Shown: one piece after another, positions 1 to 8,227 of the stretch
Position numbering within the stretch: position 1 is the first letter of the stretch
Layout of the letters: each line of letters begins with the position of its first letter
The notes under the pieces: model-generated
The model's input: only the letters and a program-made list of their open reading frames with translations
Told to the model about the DNA's origin: nothing
Database searches by the model: none
Source of the DNA: an uncultured Prevotella sp.
GTDB taxonomy: Bacteria; Bacteroidota; Bacteroidia; Bacteroidales; Bacteroidaceae
Length of the DNA: 64,000 nucleotides
Direction: 5' to 3'
Assembly: GCA_900544825.1 (NCBI GenBank)
Contig: UQWP01000003.1
Span: 27,124-91,123 of the forward strand
Translations under genes and position numbers: made by a program

Positions 1-954
1 CACCGTGCTAAGGATTTCCAGCCAGTTGTTGACGAGGCTGTCTCCCTCTTCAAGGAGCTTCTTGATATTCCTGAGGGTTACTCCGTAATCTTCCTTGGTG
101 GTGGTGCGTCGTTGCAGTTCATGCAGATTCCTGCTAACTTCCTCATCAAGAAGGCTGCCTACATTAATTCTGGTACTTGGGCTAAGAAGGCGATGAAAGA
201 GGCTAAGCATTTTGGTGAGGTCGTGGAGATCGCCTCATCGTCCGACGCCAACTACACTTTCTATCCACAGGTTCCTAACACAGTGCCAGCCGATTGTGAT
301 TACTTGCATTTGACAAGCAACAATACCATATATGGTACCGAACTCCGTGTGGATCCAGACGTGAACGTGCCTTTGATTTCTGATATGTCATCAGACATCA
401 TGAGCCGTCCTGTAGATGTTTCTAAGTACACCGCCATCTATGCCGGTGCTCAGAAGAACCTCTCTATGGCTGGTGTTACCGTTATCATCGTCAAGGATGA
501 TATGCTCGGCAAGGCTCCTCGTGAGATTCCTACTATGCTCGACTATCGTACTCACGTAGAGAAGGGCAGTATGTTCAATACTCCTCCTGTAGTTCCTATC
601 TATACTTTGATGGAGAACCTCCGCTGGTTGAAGGCAAATGGTGGTGTAGAGGCTGCTGACAAGCGAGCTCACGAGCGTGCTGAGGTTCTCTATACAGAGA
701 TTGACCGCAACAAGCTCTTCAAGGGTACCGTGGAAGAGGCATCCCGCTCATTGATGAACATCTGCTTCGTAATGAACGATGAATACAAGGAGTTGGAGAA
801 GCCATTCCTTGATTTCGCCACAGAGCGCGGAATGGTTGGTATCAAGGGTCACCGTTCTGTCGGTGGTTTCCGTGCCAGCTGCTACAATGCACAGACCATG
901 GAGGGTGTTCAGGCTCTCGTAAAGGCTATGCAGGATTTTGAAGCTCAACATTAA
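1..954 (+). CDS. serC: Phosphoserine aminotransferase, 5' end outside window
   Basis: PLP-dependent transaminase that converts 3-phosphohydroxypyruvate and glutamate to phosphoserine, the second step of serine synthesis; cytoplasmic. The frame is open from base 1, and 317 residues are visible, so about 40 N-terminal residues of a usual 355-360 are cut off. The ATG at 112 is internal because the family motif GGGASLQF lies just before it. The Schiff-base lysine is seen in GAQKN (Lys codon 454-456), and the C-terminal GHRSVGGFRAS motif that binds the substrate phosphate is present. The next gene, serA, starts 11 bp after the stop, so the two are very probably one operon. Identification is firm. 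Confidence 0.95.
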   Translation, partial: HRAKDFQPVVDEAVSLFKELLDIPEGYSVIFLGGGASLQFMQIPANFLIKKAAYINSGTWAKKAMKEAKHFGEVVEIASSSDANYTFYPQVPNTVPADCDYLHLTSNNTIYGTELRVDPDVNVPLISDMSSDIMSRPVDVSKYTAIYAGAQKNLSMAGVTVIIVKDDMLGKAPREIPTMLDYRTHVEKGSMFNTPPVVPIYTLMENLRWLKANGGVEAADKRAHERAEVLYTEIDRNKLFKGTVEEASRSLMNICFVMNDEYKELEKPFLDFATERGMVGIKGHRSVGGFRASCYNAQTMEGVQALVKAMQDFEAQH

Positions 955-965
955 TTTGAATTGAC

Positions 966-1883
966 ATGAAAGTATTAGTTGCAACAGAAAAGCCATTCGC
1001 AGCAGCTGCTGTGGATGGTATCAGAAAAGAAATAGAGGGAGCAGGTAACGAACTCGTGCTGCTCGAAAAATATACAGAGAAGGCTCAACTTCTCGAGGCT
1101 GTGAAGGATGTAGATGCGATGATTATCCGTTCTGACAAGGCTGATGCCGAGGTGCTCGACGCTGCCAAGAACCTGAAGATTATCGTTCGCGCCGGTGCAG
1201 GTTATGATAATATCGACCTGGCTGCTGCTACTGCTCACAACGTAGTAGCCGAGAATACTCCTGGTCAGAACTCCAACGCTGTAGCCGAGTTGGTATTCGG
1301 CTTGCTGGTATTTGCCGTTCGTAATTTCTACAATGGCAAGGCTGGCTGTGAGTTGAAGGGTAAGAAGTTGGGTATCTTGGCATTTGGTAACGTGGGTCGC
1401 AATGTAGCCCGCATCGCCAAGGGCTTCGGTATGGAAGTATCTGCTTATGATGCCTTCTGCCCTGCAGATGTCATCGAGGCTGCAGGTGTTCACGCCGTGA
1501 AGTCTCAGGATGAGTTGTTCCAAACTTGCGATATCGTTTCTCTTCATATCCCTGCTACTCCAGAGACAATCAAGAGCATCGATTACAAGACCGTGAACCA
1601 GTTGCCTAAGGGTGGTATTCTTATCAATACAGCCCGTAAGGAGGTCATCAATGAGCCAGAGCTCCTGAAGCTTCTCGCAGAGCGTGAGGATTTGAAGTTC
1701 ATCACCGACATCAAGCCAGATGCTGATGCTGACTTCGCCAAGTTCGAGGGCCGCTACTTCTCAACCCCTAAGAAGATGGGTGCGCAGACAGCCGAGGCTA
1801 ACATCAATGCTGGTATCGCAGCTGCCAAGCAGATCAATGCATTCTTTGCAGATGGCTGCACCAAGTTCCAGGTAAATAAGTAA
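966..1883 (+). CDS. serA: D-3-phosphoglycerate dehydrogenase, short type
   Basis: NAD-dependent oxidation of 3-phosphoglycerate, the first step of serine synthesis. At 305 residues it is the short form, with no ACT or other C-terminal regulatory domain, so feedback by serine through ACT is not expected. The Rossmann loop reads AFGNVG (139-144), so the first Gly of GxGxxG is Ala. The catalytic Arg is present (TAR, Arg224), but the usual TPH motif with the catalytic His is TPK here (Lys269), and the usual DVFxxEP stretch is replaced by DIKPD. The gene follows serC by 11 bp. Short enzymes with this kind of change are known in Bacteroidetes and, as I recall, in Entamoeba; activity is inferred from context. 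Confidence 0.9.
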   Translation: MKVLVATEKPFAAAAVDGIRKEIEGAGNELVLLEKYTEKAQLLEAVKDVDAMIIRSDKADAEVLDAAKNLKIIVRAGAGYDNIDLAAATAHNVVAENTPGQNSNAVAELVFGLLVFAVRNFYNGKAGCELKGKKLGILAFGNVGRNVARIAKGFGMEVSAYDAFCPADVIEAAGVHAVKSQDELFQTCDIVSLHIPATPETIKSIDYKTVNQLPKGGILINTARKEVINEPELLKLLAEREDLKFITDIKPDADADFAKFEGRYFSTPKKMGAQTAEANINAGIAAAKQINAFFADGCTKFQVNK

Positions 1884-1903
1884 TTATTCATCCCGAATAT
1901 ATA

Positions 1904-1957
1904 GCTCATGAAGAGTGCTTTTTCACCGAAGCACTCTTGATGGGCTTTTCGTGTTTT
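1904..1957 (+). terminator. Terminator after serC-serA
   Basis: Inverted repeat AAGAGTGCTT (1911-1920) / AAGCACTCTT (1929-1938) with a lower stem from 1904 and 1939-1945, followed by T-rich sequence. It separates serA from the DUF1015 gene, although read-through is possible because no clear promoter is seen before 1989. Confidence 0.65.
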
Positions 1958-1988
1958 TATTCATCTTGACAAAGTAAATTATAACATT

Positions 1989-3323
1989 ATGGCAATAGTA
2001 AAACCTTTCAAGGGCATTCGCCCTCCAAAAGATTTAGTAGAGCAAGTTGAGTCTCGTCCATACGATGTCCTCGATTCAGAGGAAGCTCGTGCCGAGGCTG
2101 GCGATAACGAGAAAAGCCTTTATCATATCATTAAACCTGAAATCAATTTCGAGCCGGGTACTTCAGAGTATGACCCTCGCGTTTATGAAAGTGCCGCAGA
2201 GAACTTCAGAAAGTTCCAGGAGAACGGCTGGTTGAAGCAGGATGGTAAAGAACAGTATTATATCTACGCACAGACTATGAATGGCAAGACTCAGTATGGT
2301 CTTGTTGTGGGTGCATACGTAAATGATTATATGACGGGTGTCATCAAGAAGCATGAGCTTACCCGCCGTGATAAGGAAGAGGATCGTATGAAGCACGTTC
2401 GTGTCTGCAATGCAAACATCGAACCGGTTTTCTTTGCTTACCCAGATAATCCGGTACTCAATGAGATTCTGATGCGCTATGCCGCTACAGAACCGGAGTA
2501 TGATTTCATCGCTCCGATTGATGGCTTCCGTCATCAGTTCTGGATTGTAAGCGATGATAAGGATATCGAAACCATCACCGCAGAATTTGCCAAGATGCCT
2601 AACCTCTATATTGCCGATGGTCATCATCGTTCGGCTGCAGCCGCTTTGGTAGGTGCAGAGAAGGCTAAGCAGAATCCGAACCATACCGGTAAGGAGGAAT
2701 ATAACTATTTCATGGCTGTCTGCTTCCAGGCTAGTCAGCTCACCATCCTTGATTACAACCGTGTAGTAAAGGATCTGAATGGCTTGACATCAGAAGAATT
2801 CCTCGATGCTCTTACCAAGAACTTCGAAGTTATCGAGATTGATGCGATTAATGTGAACGTATCAGGCGATGAAGAGGGTATCCCATGCTACGAGAAGATA
2901 GCCATTGATGAGGCAATCGAGCAGTTTGGTTTGGATATCCTGAAGCCAGCCGATCTCCATTCATTCCTTGTGTATCTCGATGGTAAGTGGTATGGCTTGT
3001 TTGCCAAGCCAGGAACCTACGATGATGAGGATCCTATCGGCGTGCTCGATGTAGATATCTCTTCCCGTTTGATTCTGGATGATATTCTGGGCATCAAGGA
3101 TTTGCGCTCTGACAAGCGTATCGACTTCGTGGGCGGTCTTCGCGGACTCGGCGAGTTGAAGCGTCGCGTGGACAGTGGCAAGATGAAGATGGCATTGGCA
3201 TTGCATCCTGTTACCATGCAGCAGATTATGGACATCGCAGACAGTGGCAAGATTATGCCTCCTAAGGCAACATGGTTTGAGCCAAAGTTGCGCAGCGGAT
3301 TGATTATTCACAAACTTGACTAA
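1989..3323 (+). CDS. DUF1015 family protein
   Basis: A 444-residue soluble protein of the DUF1015 family, whose biochemical role is not established to my knowledge. The most striking motif is YIADGHHRSAAA near residue 210, a conserved DGHHR block. A similar histidine/arginine block occurs in the ParB-like fold used by the free serine kinases SerK and SbnI, which suggests, but does not prove, a phosphotransfer or nucleotide-binding site. It lies 105 bp downstream of serC-serA in the same direction, a neighbourhood I recall from other Bacteroidales, which points to serine or phosphoserine metabolism. No signal peptide or membrane segment is visible. Family call firm, function open. Confidence 0.85.
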   Translation: MAIVKPFKGIRPPKDLVEQVESRPYDVLDSEEARAEAGDNEKSLYHIIKPEINFEPGTSEYDPRVYESAAENFRKFQENGWLKQDGKEQYYIYAQTMNGKTQYGLVVGAYVNDYMTGVIKKHELTRRDKEEDRMKHVRVCNANIEPVFFAYPDNPVLNEILMRYAATEPEYDFIAPIDGFRHQFWIVSDDKDIETITAEFAKMPNLYIADGHHRSAAAALVGAEKAKQNPNHTGKEEYNYFMAVCFQASQLTILDYNRVVKDLNGLTSEEFLDALTKNFEVIEIDAINVNVSGDEEGIPCYEKIAIDEAIEQFGLDILKPADLHSFLVYLDGKWYGLFAKPGTYDDEDPIGVLDVDISSRLILDDILGIKDLRSDKRIDFVGGLRGLGELKRRVDSGKMKMALALHPVTMQQIMDIADSGKIMPPKATWFEPKLRSGLIIHKLD

Positions 3324-3429
3324 CTTTGAACTTTGAGCTTTGAACTTTATGATATGTTTTTCTGTTGTTTTAAACAAAAAAGGGTAATCATAAAGTTCAA
3401 AGTTCCCAGTTCAAAGTTCCCAGTTCAAT
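3321..3429. repeat. Inverted and tandem AAAGTTC repeats
   Basis: Intergenic stretch between the DUF1015 and YigZ-family genes. A perfect 16-bp inverted repeat (3338-3353 and 3387-3402, arm CTTTGAACTTTATGAT) encloses a 33-nt loop. The right arm runs into a tandem repeat of a 14-nt unit (AGTTCAAAGTTCCC at 3394-3407 and 3408-3421, then a partial copy to 3429). The hairpin may terminate the upstream gene. Confidence 0.7.
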
Positions 3430-3438
3430 GTAAAAAAT

Positions 3439-4026
3439 ATGATTGACGAGTTTAAAACCATATCAGATACAGTAGGCGAGGGATATTACACCGAGAAAAG
3501 GAGTAAGTTTCTCGCCTTTGCTCACCACGTTACCACAGTTGACGAGGTGAAGGAGATTGTTGCCGGGTACCGTAAGAAATATTACGATGCCCGACATTGT
3601 TGTTATGCCTATATGCTAGGTCCGGAGCGTACGGAGTTTCGTGCCAATGATGATGGTGAGCCTTCTTCTACGGCAGGAAAACCGATTTTGGGACAAATAA
3701 CAAAGGCAGAATTGACGGATATCCTGATTGTTGTCATCCGCTATTTCGGAGGTGTCAAGCTGGGCACCAGCGGATTGATCGTTGCCTATCGTGAAGCAGC
3801 GATAGATGCCCTGGCGCATTGCGAGGAGGTGACGCAGCAGGTAGAGGAAATCGTCACCTATGATTTCACCTATCCGATGATGAATGATGTGATGAGGATA
3901 GTAAAAGAGATGAATCCGCGCATCGTGGATCAGACCTTTGATAATACGTGCACTATCAAGCTTTCGATAAGAAAGAGTGAGGCGGAGCAATTGCGTACCC
4001 GCCTGAAAAAGCTGTCGTTTGAATAA
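3439..4026 (+). CDS. YigZ/IMPACT family protein
   Basis: 195 residues, the usual length for the YigZ family: an N-terminal UPF0029 (IMPACT-like) domain at about 15-120 and a C-terminal DUF1949 ferredoxin-like domain at about 135-190. Family motifs seen are the early KRSKFLAF, ARHCCYAY and the central VIRYFGGVKLG. Members are cytoplasmic and have been linked to translation or ribosome-associated regulation, but no reaction is known. It stands alone between repeats on the left and a bidirectional terminator on the right, convergent with uvrB. Start chosen at the ATG after the repeat cluster. Confidence 0.9.
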   Translation: MIDEFKTISDTVGEGYYTEKRSKFLAFAHHVTTVDEVKEIVAGYRKKYYDARHCCYAYMLGPERTEFRANDDGEPSSTAGKPILGQITKAELTDILIVVIRYFGGVKLGTSGLIVAYREAAIDALAHCEEVTQQVEEIVTYDFTYPMMNDVMRIVKEMNPRIVDQTFDNTCTIKLSIRKSEAEQLRTRLKKLSFE

Positions 4027-4031
4027 AAGAA

Positions 4032-4068
4032 AATAGCGTAGAAATTCCTGTTGGATTTCTACGCTATT
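4032..4068. terminator. Bidirectional terminator, YigZ gene / uvrB
   Basis: Perfect 14-bp stem AATAGCGTAGAAAT (first arm, ending at 4045) and ATTTCTACGCTATT (4055-4068) with a 9-nt loop, flanked by A-rich and T-rich tracts, between convergent genes. Confidence 0.85.
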
Positions 4069-4102
4069 CTTCTATTTATCCTTTTTCTTCCAATTCGTTT
4101 AT

Positions 4103-6163
4103 TTACCCTTTTTCTTCCAATTCCTTCTGCAATCGGATGATTTCGTCGCGATACTGTGCGGCCTGCATGAAGTCGAGGTCCTTGGCGGCTTGCTTCATCA
4201 GGGCTGTAGTATTGGCGATACTCTTCTCCAGTTCCTCCTTGCTCATGCTGCGGACGATTGGGTCGGCAACCATCGTGGCGGTATCCGGTTCGATATATAC
4301 CCTTTGCTTCGAACCTTCGGCACCCTTGATGTTTCTGATGCTGGCAGCACCATTAGCCGCCTCTTCCTTGCTGGTAGGCAGTGCAGAGGTGATCGCCTTC
4401 TGAATCTGCTTAGGTGTGATGCCATGATCGGCATTGTATTTCAACTGGATGCTTCTTCGGCGGGCTGTCTCATCGATGGTCTTCTGCATGCTGTCTGTAA
4501 TATTGTCCGCATACATAATTACCTTGCCGTTCACGTTTCTGGCGGCACGGCCGGCGGTCTGGGTCAGAGAACGGTGACTGCGCAGGAATCCCTCCTTGTC
4601 GGCATCGAGGATGGCAACAAGCGATACCTCAGGTAAGTCAAGACCCTCGCGGAGCAGATTCACACCCACCAGCACATCATACACACCTGCTCGCAGATCG
4701 TTCATGATCTTTACGCGGTCGAGCGTTGCCACATCGCTATGGATATACGCAGCCTTTACATTGTGGTTCAGCAGAAACTCGGTCAGCTCTTCTGCCATAC
4801 GTTTGGTAAGAGTGGTGATGAGTACACGTTCATCCCGGTGGGTTCTGGTCAGAATCTCATCGAGCAGATCATCAATCTGGTTCTCGCTCGGGCGGACTTC
4901 TATCTCCGGGTCGAGCAATCCGGTAGGACGGATCAACTGTTCTACTACCACACCTTCAGATTCTCTCAACTCATAGTCGGCTGGGGTGGCACTCACGTAG
5001 ATGGCCTGATGAATCATACTGTGAAATTCCTCGAAGGTGAGCGGACGGTTGTCGAAAGCGGCAGGCAATCGGAAGCCGTATTCCACCAGGTTCTTCTTTC
5101 GGGCTCTATCGCCACCATACATTGCACCGATCTGTGGAATGCTCACATGGCTCTCATCTACCACCAGAAGGAAATCCTTCGGGAAGAAATCGAGCAGACA
5201 GTATGGGCGTTCTCCTTCGTGTCGGCCATCGAAATATCTCGAATAGTTCTCGATGCCCGAACAGTGCCCCAGCTCCTTGATCATCTCCATATCGTATTCC
5301 ACACGCTCCTTGATGCGCTGTGCCTTGATGCCATCACCTATGCTCTTGAAGAATTCCTCCTGCTTCACCAGGTCGTCCTGTATCATTCTGATGGCGATTT
5401 CCTGCTGTTCCTTGCTGGTTACAAAAAGGTTGGCAGGATAAATCTCATATTCTTCAAAGGAGGCGAGTCGGTGATAGGTGAGGGAATCTACTTCCTCAAT
5501 GCTGTCTATCTCGTCATCCCACCAGTTTACTCGCAGCACATTATCGCTGTACGCCATGAAGATATCTACCGTTTCTCCCTTTACACGAAAGTTGCCGCGC
5601 TGCAGTTCGATGTCGTTTCTTACATAGAGTGCATCTACCAGTTTCCGGAGAAATTCGTTTCTGTCGAGTTGCTGTCCCCGGTGAATCTTGATGATGTTCT
5701 CCTGCATAGCTACAGGTCCACCCATACCATAGATGCATGATACGGAAGACACCACGATGACATCTTTTCTGCCTGAAAGCAAGGCGGAAACGGCACCCAG
5801 ACGGAGCTTGTCGATCTCATCGTTGATGGCGAGATCTTTTTCTATATAGGTATCCGTGGTTGGCAGATATGCCTCCGGCTGGTAATAGTCGTAGTAGGAA
5901 ACGTAATACTCCACAGCGTTATTGGGGAAGAAGCCTTTCATCTCCTGATAAAGCTGGGCGGCAAGCGTCTTGTTATGACTCAGGATCAGAGTCGGCTTGC
6001 CCACGTTGGCTATCACGTTTGCTACGGTGAAGGTCTTGCCGGAACCGGTTACGCCAAGCAGCACCTGTGCAGGCTCTCCCTGCTGGATGCCTTCGGTGAG
6101 TTGTCGGATGGCTTGCGGCTGATCACCCGTTGGTTGATATTCTGAAGTGATTTTAAAGTCCAT
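4103..6163 (-). CDS. uvrB: Excinuclease ABC subunit B
   Basis: Damage-verification helicase of nucleotide excision repair, working with UvrA and UvrC. 686 residues from the chosen start. Visible are Walker A (GVTGSGKT), the beta-hairpin with YYDYYQPEAYLP, Walker B as VVDESH, helicase motif QTAGRAARN, and a C-terminal UVR motif (EELEKS to LQKELEE) that contacts UvrC. An ATG seven codons upstream (6184) lies inside the predicted -7 box at 6182-6189, so the start at 6163 (MDFKITSEY) is preferred. The 3' end carries a short direct duplication: 'ctttttcttccaattc' occurs at 4081-4096 and again over the last codons. Confidence 0.97.
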   Translation of the reverse strand: MDFKITSEYQPTGDQPQAIRQLTEGIQQGEPAQVLLGVTGSGKTFTVANVIANVGKPTLILSHNKTLAAQLYQEMKGFFPNNAVEYYVSYYDYYQPEAYLPTTDTYIEKDLAINDEIDKLRLGAVSALLSGRKDVIVVSSVSCIYGMGGPVAMQENIIKIHRGQQLDRNEFLRKLVDALYVRNDIELQRGNFRVKGETVDIFMAYSDNVLRVNWWDDEIDSIEEVDSLTYHRLASFEEYEIYPANLFVTSKEQQEIAIRMIQDDLVKQEEFFKSIGDGIKAQRIKERVEYDMEMIKELGHCSGIENYSRYFDGRHEGERPYCLLDFFPKDFLLVVDESHVSIPQIGAMYGGDRARKKNLVEYGFRLPAAFDNRPLTFEEFHSMIHQAIYVSATPADYELRESEGVVVEQLIRPTGLLDPEIEVRPSENQIDDLLDEILTRTHRDERVLITTLTKRMAEELTEFLLNHNVKAAYIHSDVATLDRVKIMNDLRAGVYDVLVGVNLLREGLDLPEVSLVAILDADKEGFLRSHRSLTQTAGRAARNVNGKVIMYADNITDSMQKTIDETARRRSIQLKYNADHGITPKQIQKAITSALPTSKEEAANGAASIRNIKGAEGSKQRVYIEPDTATMVADPIVRSMSKEELEKSIANTTALMKQAAKDLDFMQAAQYRDEIIRLQKELEEKG

Positions 6164-6181
6164 AATCTCTGTTTTTGGGTG

Positions 6182-6189
6182 CAAAAATA
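6182..6189 (-). promoter_or_regulatory. Probable -7 box of uvrB
   Basis: TATTTTTG on the minus strand fits the Bacteroidetes -7 consensus TAnnTTTG. A clear -33 TTTG was not found at the right spacing, so confidence is limited. It decides the uvrB start by making the ATG at 6184 untranscribed. Confidence 0.5.
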
Positions 6190-6250
6190 CAAAAAAAACG
6201 GCATTAATCGTTATAAAGATTAATTATTTGCGAAAAAATGTATTTTTTCT

Positions 6251-6281
6251 TTTGATAATAAGCAAATTATCTGTAACTTTG
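6251..6281 (+). promoter_or_regulatory. Promoter of bamD operon
   Basis: TTTG (6251-6254), 19 nt, TAACTTTG (6274-6281) followed by C: a perfect match to the Bacteroidetes sigma-ABfr promoter, 20 nt before the bamD ATG. Confidence 0.85.
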
Positions 6282-6300
6282 CATCCACAAAAGTAATAAT

Positions 6301-7167
6301 ATGAAGAAATCAATACTAATCGCAGCTAGTGTAGCATTGCTTCTCTCTAGCTGTGCGAGCGAATATAATCAGGTATATAAGGCAGCAACACCTACCTATA
6401 AGTACGAGTATGCCAAGCAGTGTTTTGCACAGGGCAAGTATTCTCGTGCCATTCCTCTGTTGCAGGAGGTTGTAACCATGAAGAAGGGTTCGACTGAGGG
6501 CGAGGAGTGTCTCTATATGTTGGCGATGGCTGAGTATGGATTGAAGGATTACGAAACAGCATCAGAGTATTTCAAGAAGTATTATGCCAGCTATCCGAAG
6601 GGACAGTATGCAGAGATGGCGAAGTACTTTGTGGGCGAGAGCCTCTATCAGAATGCACCGGAGCCTCGACTCGACCAGAGTACTACTTATACGGCGATTA
6701 CAGCCTTCCAGGAGTTCCTCGATCTCTTCCCGGATGCTCATCTCAAGGCTCAGGCTACCAACCGCCTCTTTGCCTTGCAGGATCTCCTGGTAGAGAAGGA
6801 GTATAAGAGTGCTCGCCTGTATTTCGATATGGGTACTTACTTCGGCAACTGCACCAGCGGCGGCAACAATTATGAGGCTTGCATAGTTACAGCGCAGAAT
6901 GCCCTCAAGGATTATCCTTACAGCAACAAGCGCGAGGAATTTGCTACACTCATTATGAAGAGCAAGTATGAACTGGCAAAGATGAGTGTTGAGAGCAAGC
7001 AGCTGGAGCGCTATCAGGATGCTGAGGATGAATGCTATGGCTTCATCAATGAGTATCCGGATTCCAAGGAGCGTGCCACTGCCGAGAAATATATCGAGAA
7101 GTGCAAGGCTTTCGAGAAGGCACATCCTGAGGATACACTCGACAAGCTCGCGGGGGAAAACAGATAA
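6301..7167 (+). CDS. bamD: Outer membrane assembly lipoprotein BamD
   Basis: Lipoprotein of the BAM complex that folds beta-barrel proteins into the outer membrane. 288 residues. The N-terminus has a signal peptide with lipobox LLSSC (Cys18), then tetratricopeptide-like repeats: recurring patterns such as CFAQGKYSRAIPLL, YGLKDYETASEYF and a pair of YPxG/YPxS helix breaks over about 25-270, as in YfiO/BamD. It heads a likely operon with the omega subunit (68 bp on) and a DUF4293 gene, an order I recall from Bacteroides. The ATG sits 20 nt after a consensus -7 box. Confidence 0.93.
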   Translation: MKKSILIAASVALLLSSCASEYNQVYKAATPTYKYEYAKQCFAQGKYSRAIPLLQEVVTMKKGSTEGEECLYMLAMAEYGLKDYETASEYFKKYYASYPKGQYAEMAKYFVGESLYQNAPEPRLDQSTTYTAITAFQEFLDLFPDAHLKAQATNRLFALQDLLVEKEYKSARLYFDMGTYFGNCTSGGNNYEACIVTAQNALKDYPYSNKREEFATLIMKSKYELAKMSVESKQLERYQDAEDECYGFINEYPDSKERATAEKYIEKCKAFEKAHPEDTLDKLAGENR

Positions 7168-7235
7168 TGCGCCTCACAGCTTACCAGAAGGAAACGATAG
7201 ATAAAAATAGAATAATATATATAGTACTATAAATT

Positions 7236-7583
7236 ATGGATTATAAGAAATCAAAAGCACCAGTTAACACAGTTACTCGTAACATCATGGATCTCTGTGA
7301 TGATACGCATAACATTTACGAGAGTGTTGCAATCATCGCTAAGCGAGCTAACCAGATCTCGCTTGAGATTAAGCAGGACTTGAGCAAGAAACTCTCTGAG
7401 TTTGCTTCTTACAACGATTCTCTGGAAGAGGTATTCGAGAACCGTGAGCAGATTGAGATCTCTCGTTTCTATGAGAAGTTGCCAAAGCCAACTTTGATTG
7501 CTACAGAGGAGTTTGTTGAGAAGAGCATTTATTGGCGTGATCCAAGTGTGCCAGCTCACTCTTCTGATGAGGATGAACTCTAA
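7236..7583 (+). CDS. rpoZ: RNA polymerase omega subunit, Bacteroidetes type
   Basis: 115-residue protein of the Bacteroidetes omega (Rpb6-like) family, which helps fold the beta' subunit. The core ITVTR-like N-terminus is seen as NTVTRNIMDL, followed by a helix with YESVAIIAKRANQIS that matches the omega core, where the usual form is 'Y..v.vvakRArqi'. The rest is a charged C-terminal extension ending SSDEDEL. It lies between bamD and a DUF4293 gene, probably cotranscribed. The family call is good; the symbol is by homology to omega, since the proteins are quite divergent from E. coli RpoZ. Confidence 0.85.
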   Translation: MDYKKSKAPVNTVTRNIMDLCDDTHNIYESVAIIAKRANQISLEIKQDLSKKLSEFASYNDSLEEVFENREQIEISRFYEKLPKPTLIATEEFVEKSIYWRDPSVPAHSSDEDEL

Positions 7584-7600
7584 ACAAGACAGGTAGAGTT

Positions 7601-8071
7601 ATGATACAGCGTAAACAAACCCTGTTTTTGCTTTTAGCTGTTATTGTATGTGCGCTGGGTCTGTTCTTTCCTATCGGCAGTATAGAGCCAGAGGGAATGG
7701 GAACAGACAGCATGGTTTACAATCTGGGTGTGGTGACAGGCGAGGGCGATCTTGCTATCTCTGCCACCTGCATTCCTCTGTTTGTCCTGCTCAGCGTAAC
7801 TGCAGTCTTATCGTTGGTAACGATATTCCTTTATAAGAATCGCAAGGTGCAGATGAGTATCTGCAAATGTACCATGCTGCTTCAGGTAATGTGGGTGATT
7901 GATTATGTCTTGATTCTTCTGGGTATCATTCCTATTCCAGAGGTTCAGGGCAAGATGGGCATCGAGTTTGCTGCCTGTCTTCCAATCGTCAGCCTGATAC
8001 TTGTCGCTATGGCATATAAGGGCGTAAATGATGATGAAAAGCTGGTAAAAGCCGCTGATCGCATCCGATAA
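7601..8071 (+). CDS. DUF4293 family membrane protein
   Basis: 156 residues with four hydrophobic segments (about 8-28, 55-80, 88-112 and 118-138) and a start MIQRKQTLFLLLA typical of the DUF4293 family of Bacteroidetes inner-membrane proteins. The function is unknown. It begins 17 bp after the omega gene and is probably the last gene of the bamD operon. Confidence 0.8.
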   Translation: MIQRKQTLFLLLAVIVCALGLFFPIGSIEPEGMGTDSMVYNLGVVTGEGDLAISATCIPLFVLLSVTAVLSLVTIFLYKNRKVQMSICKCTMLLQVMWVIDYVLILLGIIPIPEVQGKMGIEFAACLPIVSLILVAMAYKGVNDDEKLVKAADRIR

Positions 8072-8123
8072 AGCTCTGATTCTTAAAAGAAATGCTAAAA
8101 AAGCCTATAAAATAGGAGAAAAA

Positions 8124-8155
8124 TTTGTGGGTACCAAATAAAAGTAGTACCTTTG
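8124..8155 (+). promoter_or_regulatory. Promoter of rpsP
   Basis: TTTG (8124-8127), 20 nt, TACCTTTG (8148-8155) followed by CAC. The leader to the rpsP ATG is about 65-70 nt and includes a small inverted repeat, GCTGTCA (8161-8167) / TGACAGC (8173-8179). Confidence 0.8.
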
Positions 8156-8227
8156 CACCCGCTGTCACGAGATGACAGCATAAAATTCAAACCTCATTAA
8201 TAATTAAATTAAAATTAGATTTAAAAA

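Noticed and set aside
4739..5740. Plus-strand frame of 333 codons opposite uvrB
   Set aside because: Antisense to a certain gene, with no promoter or family motif.
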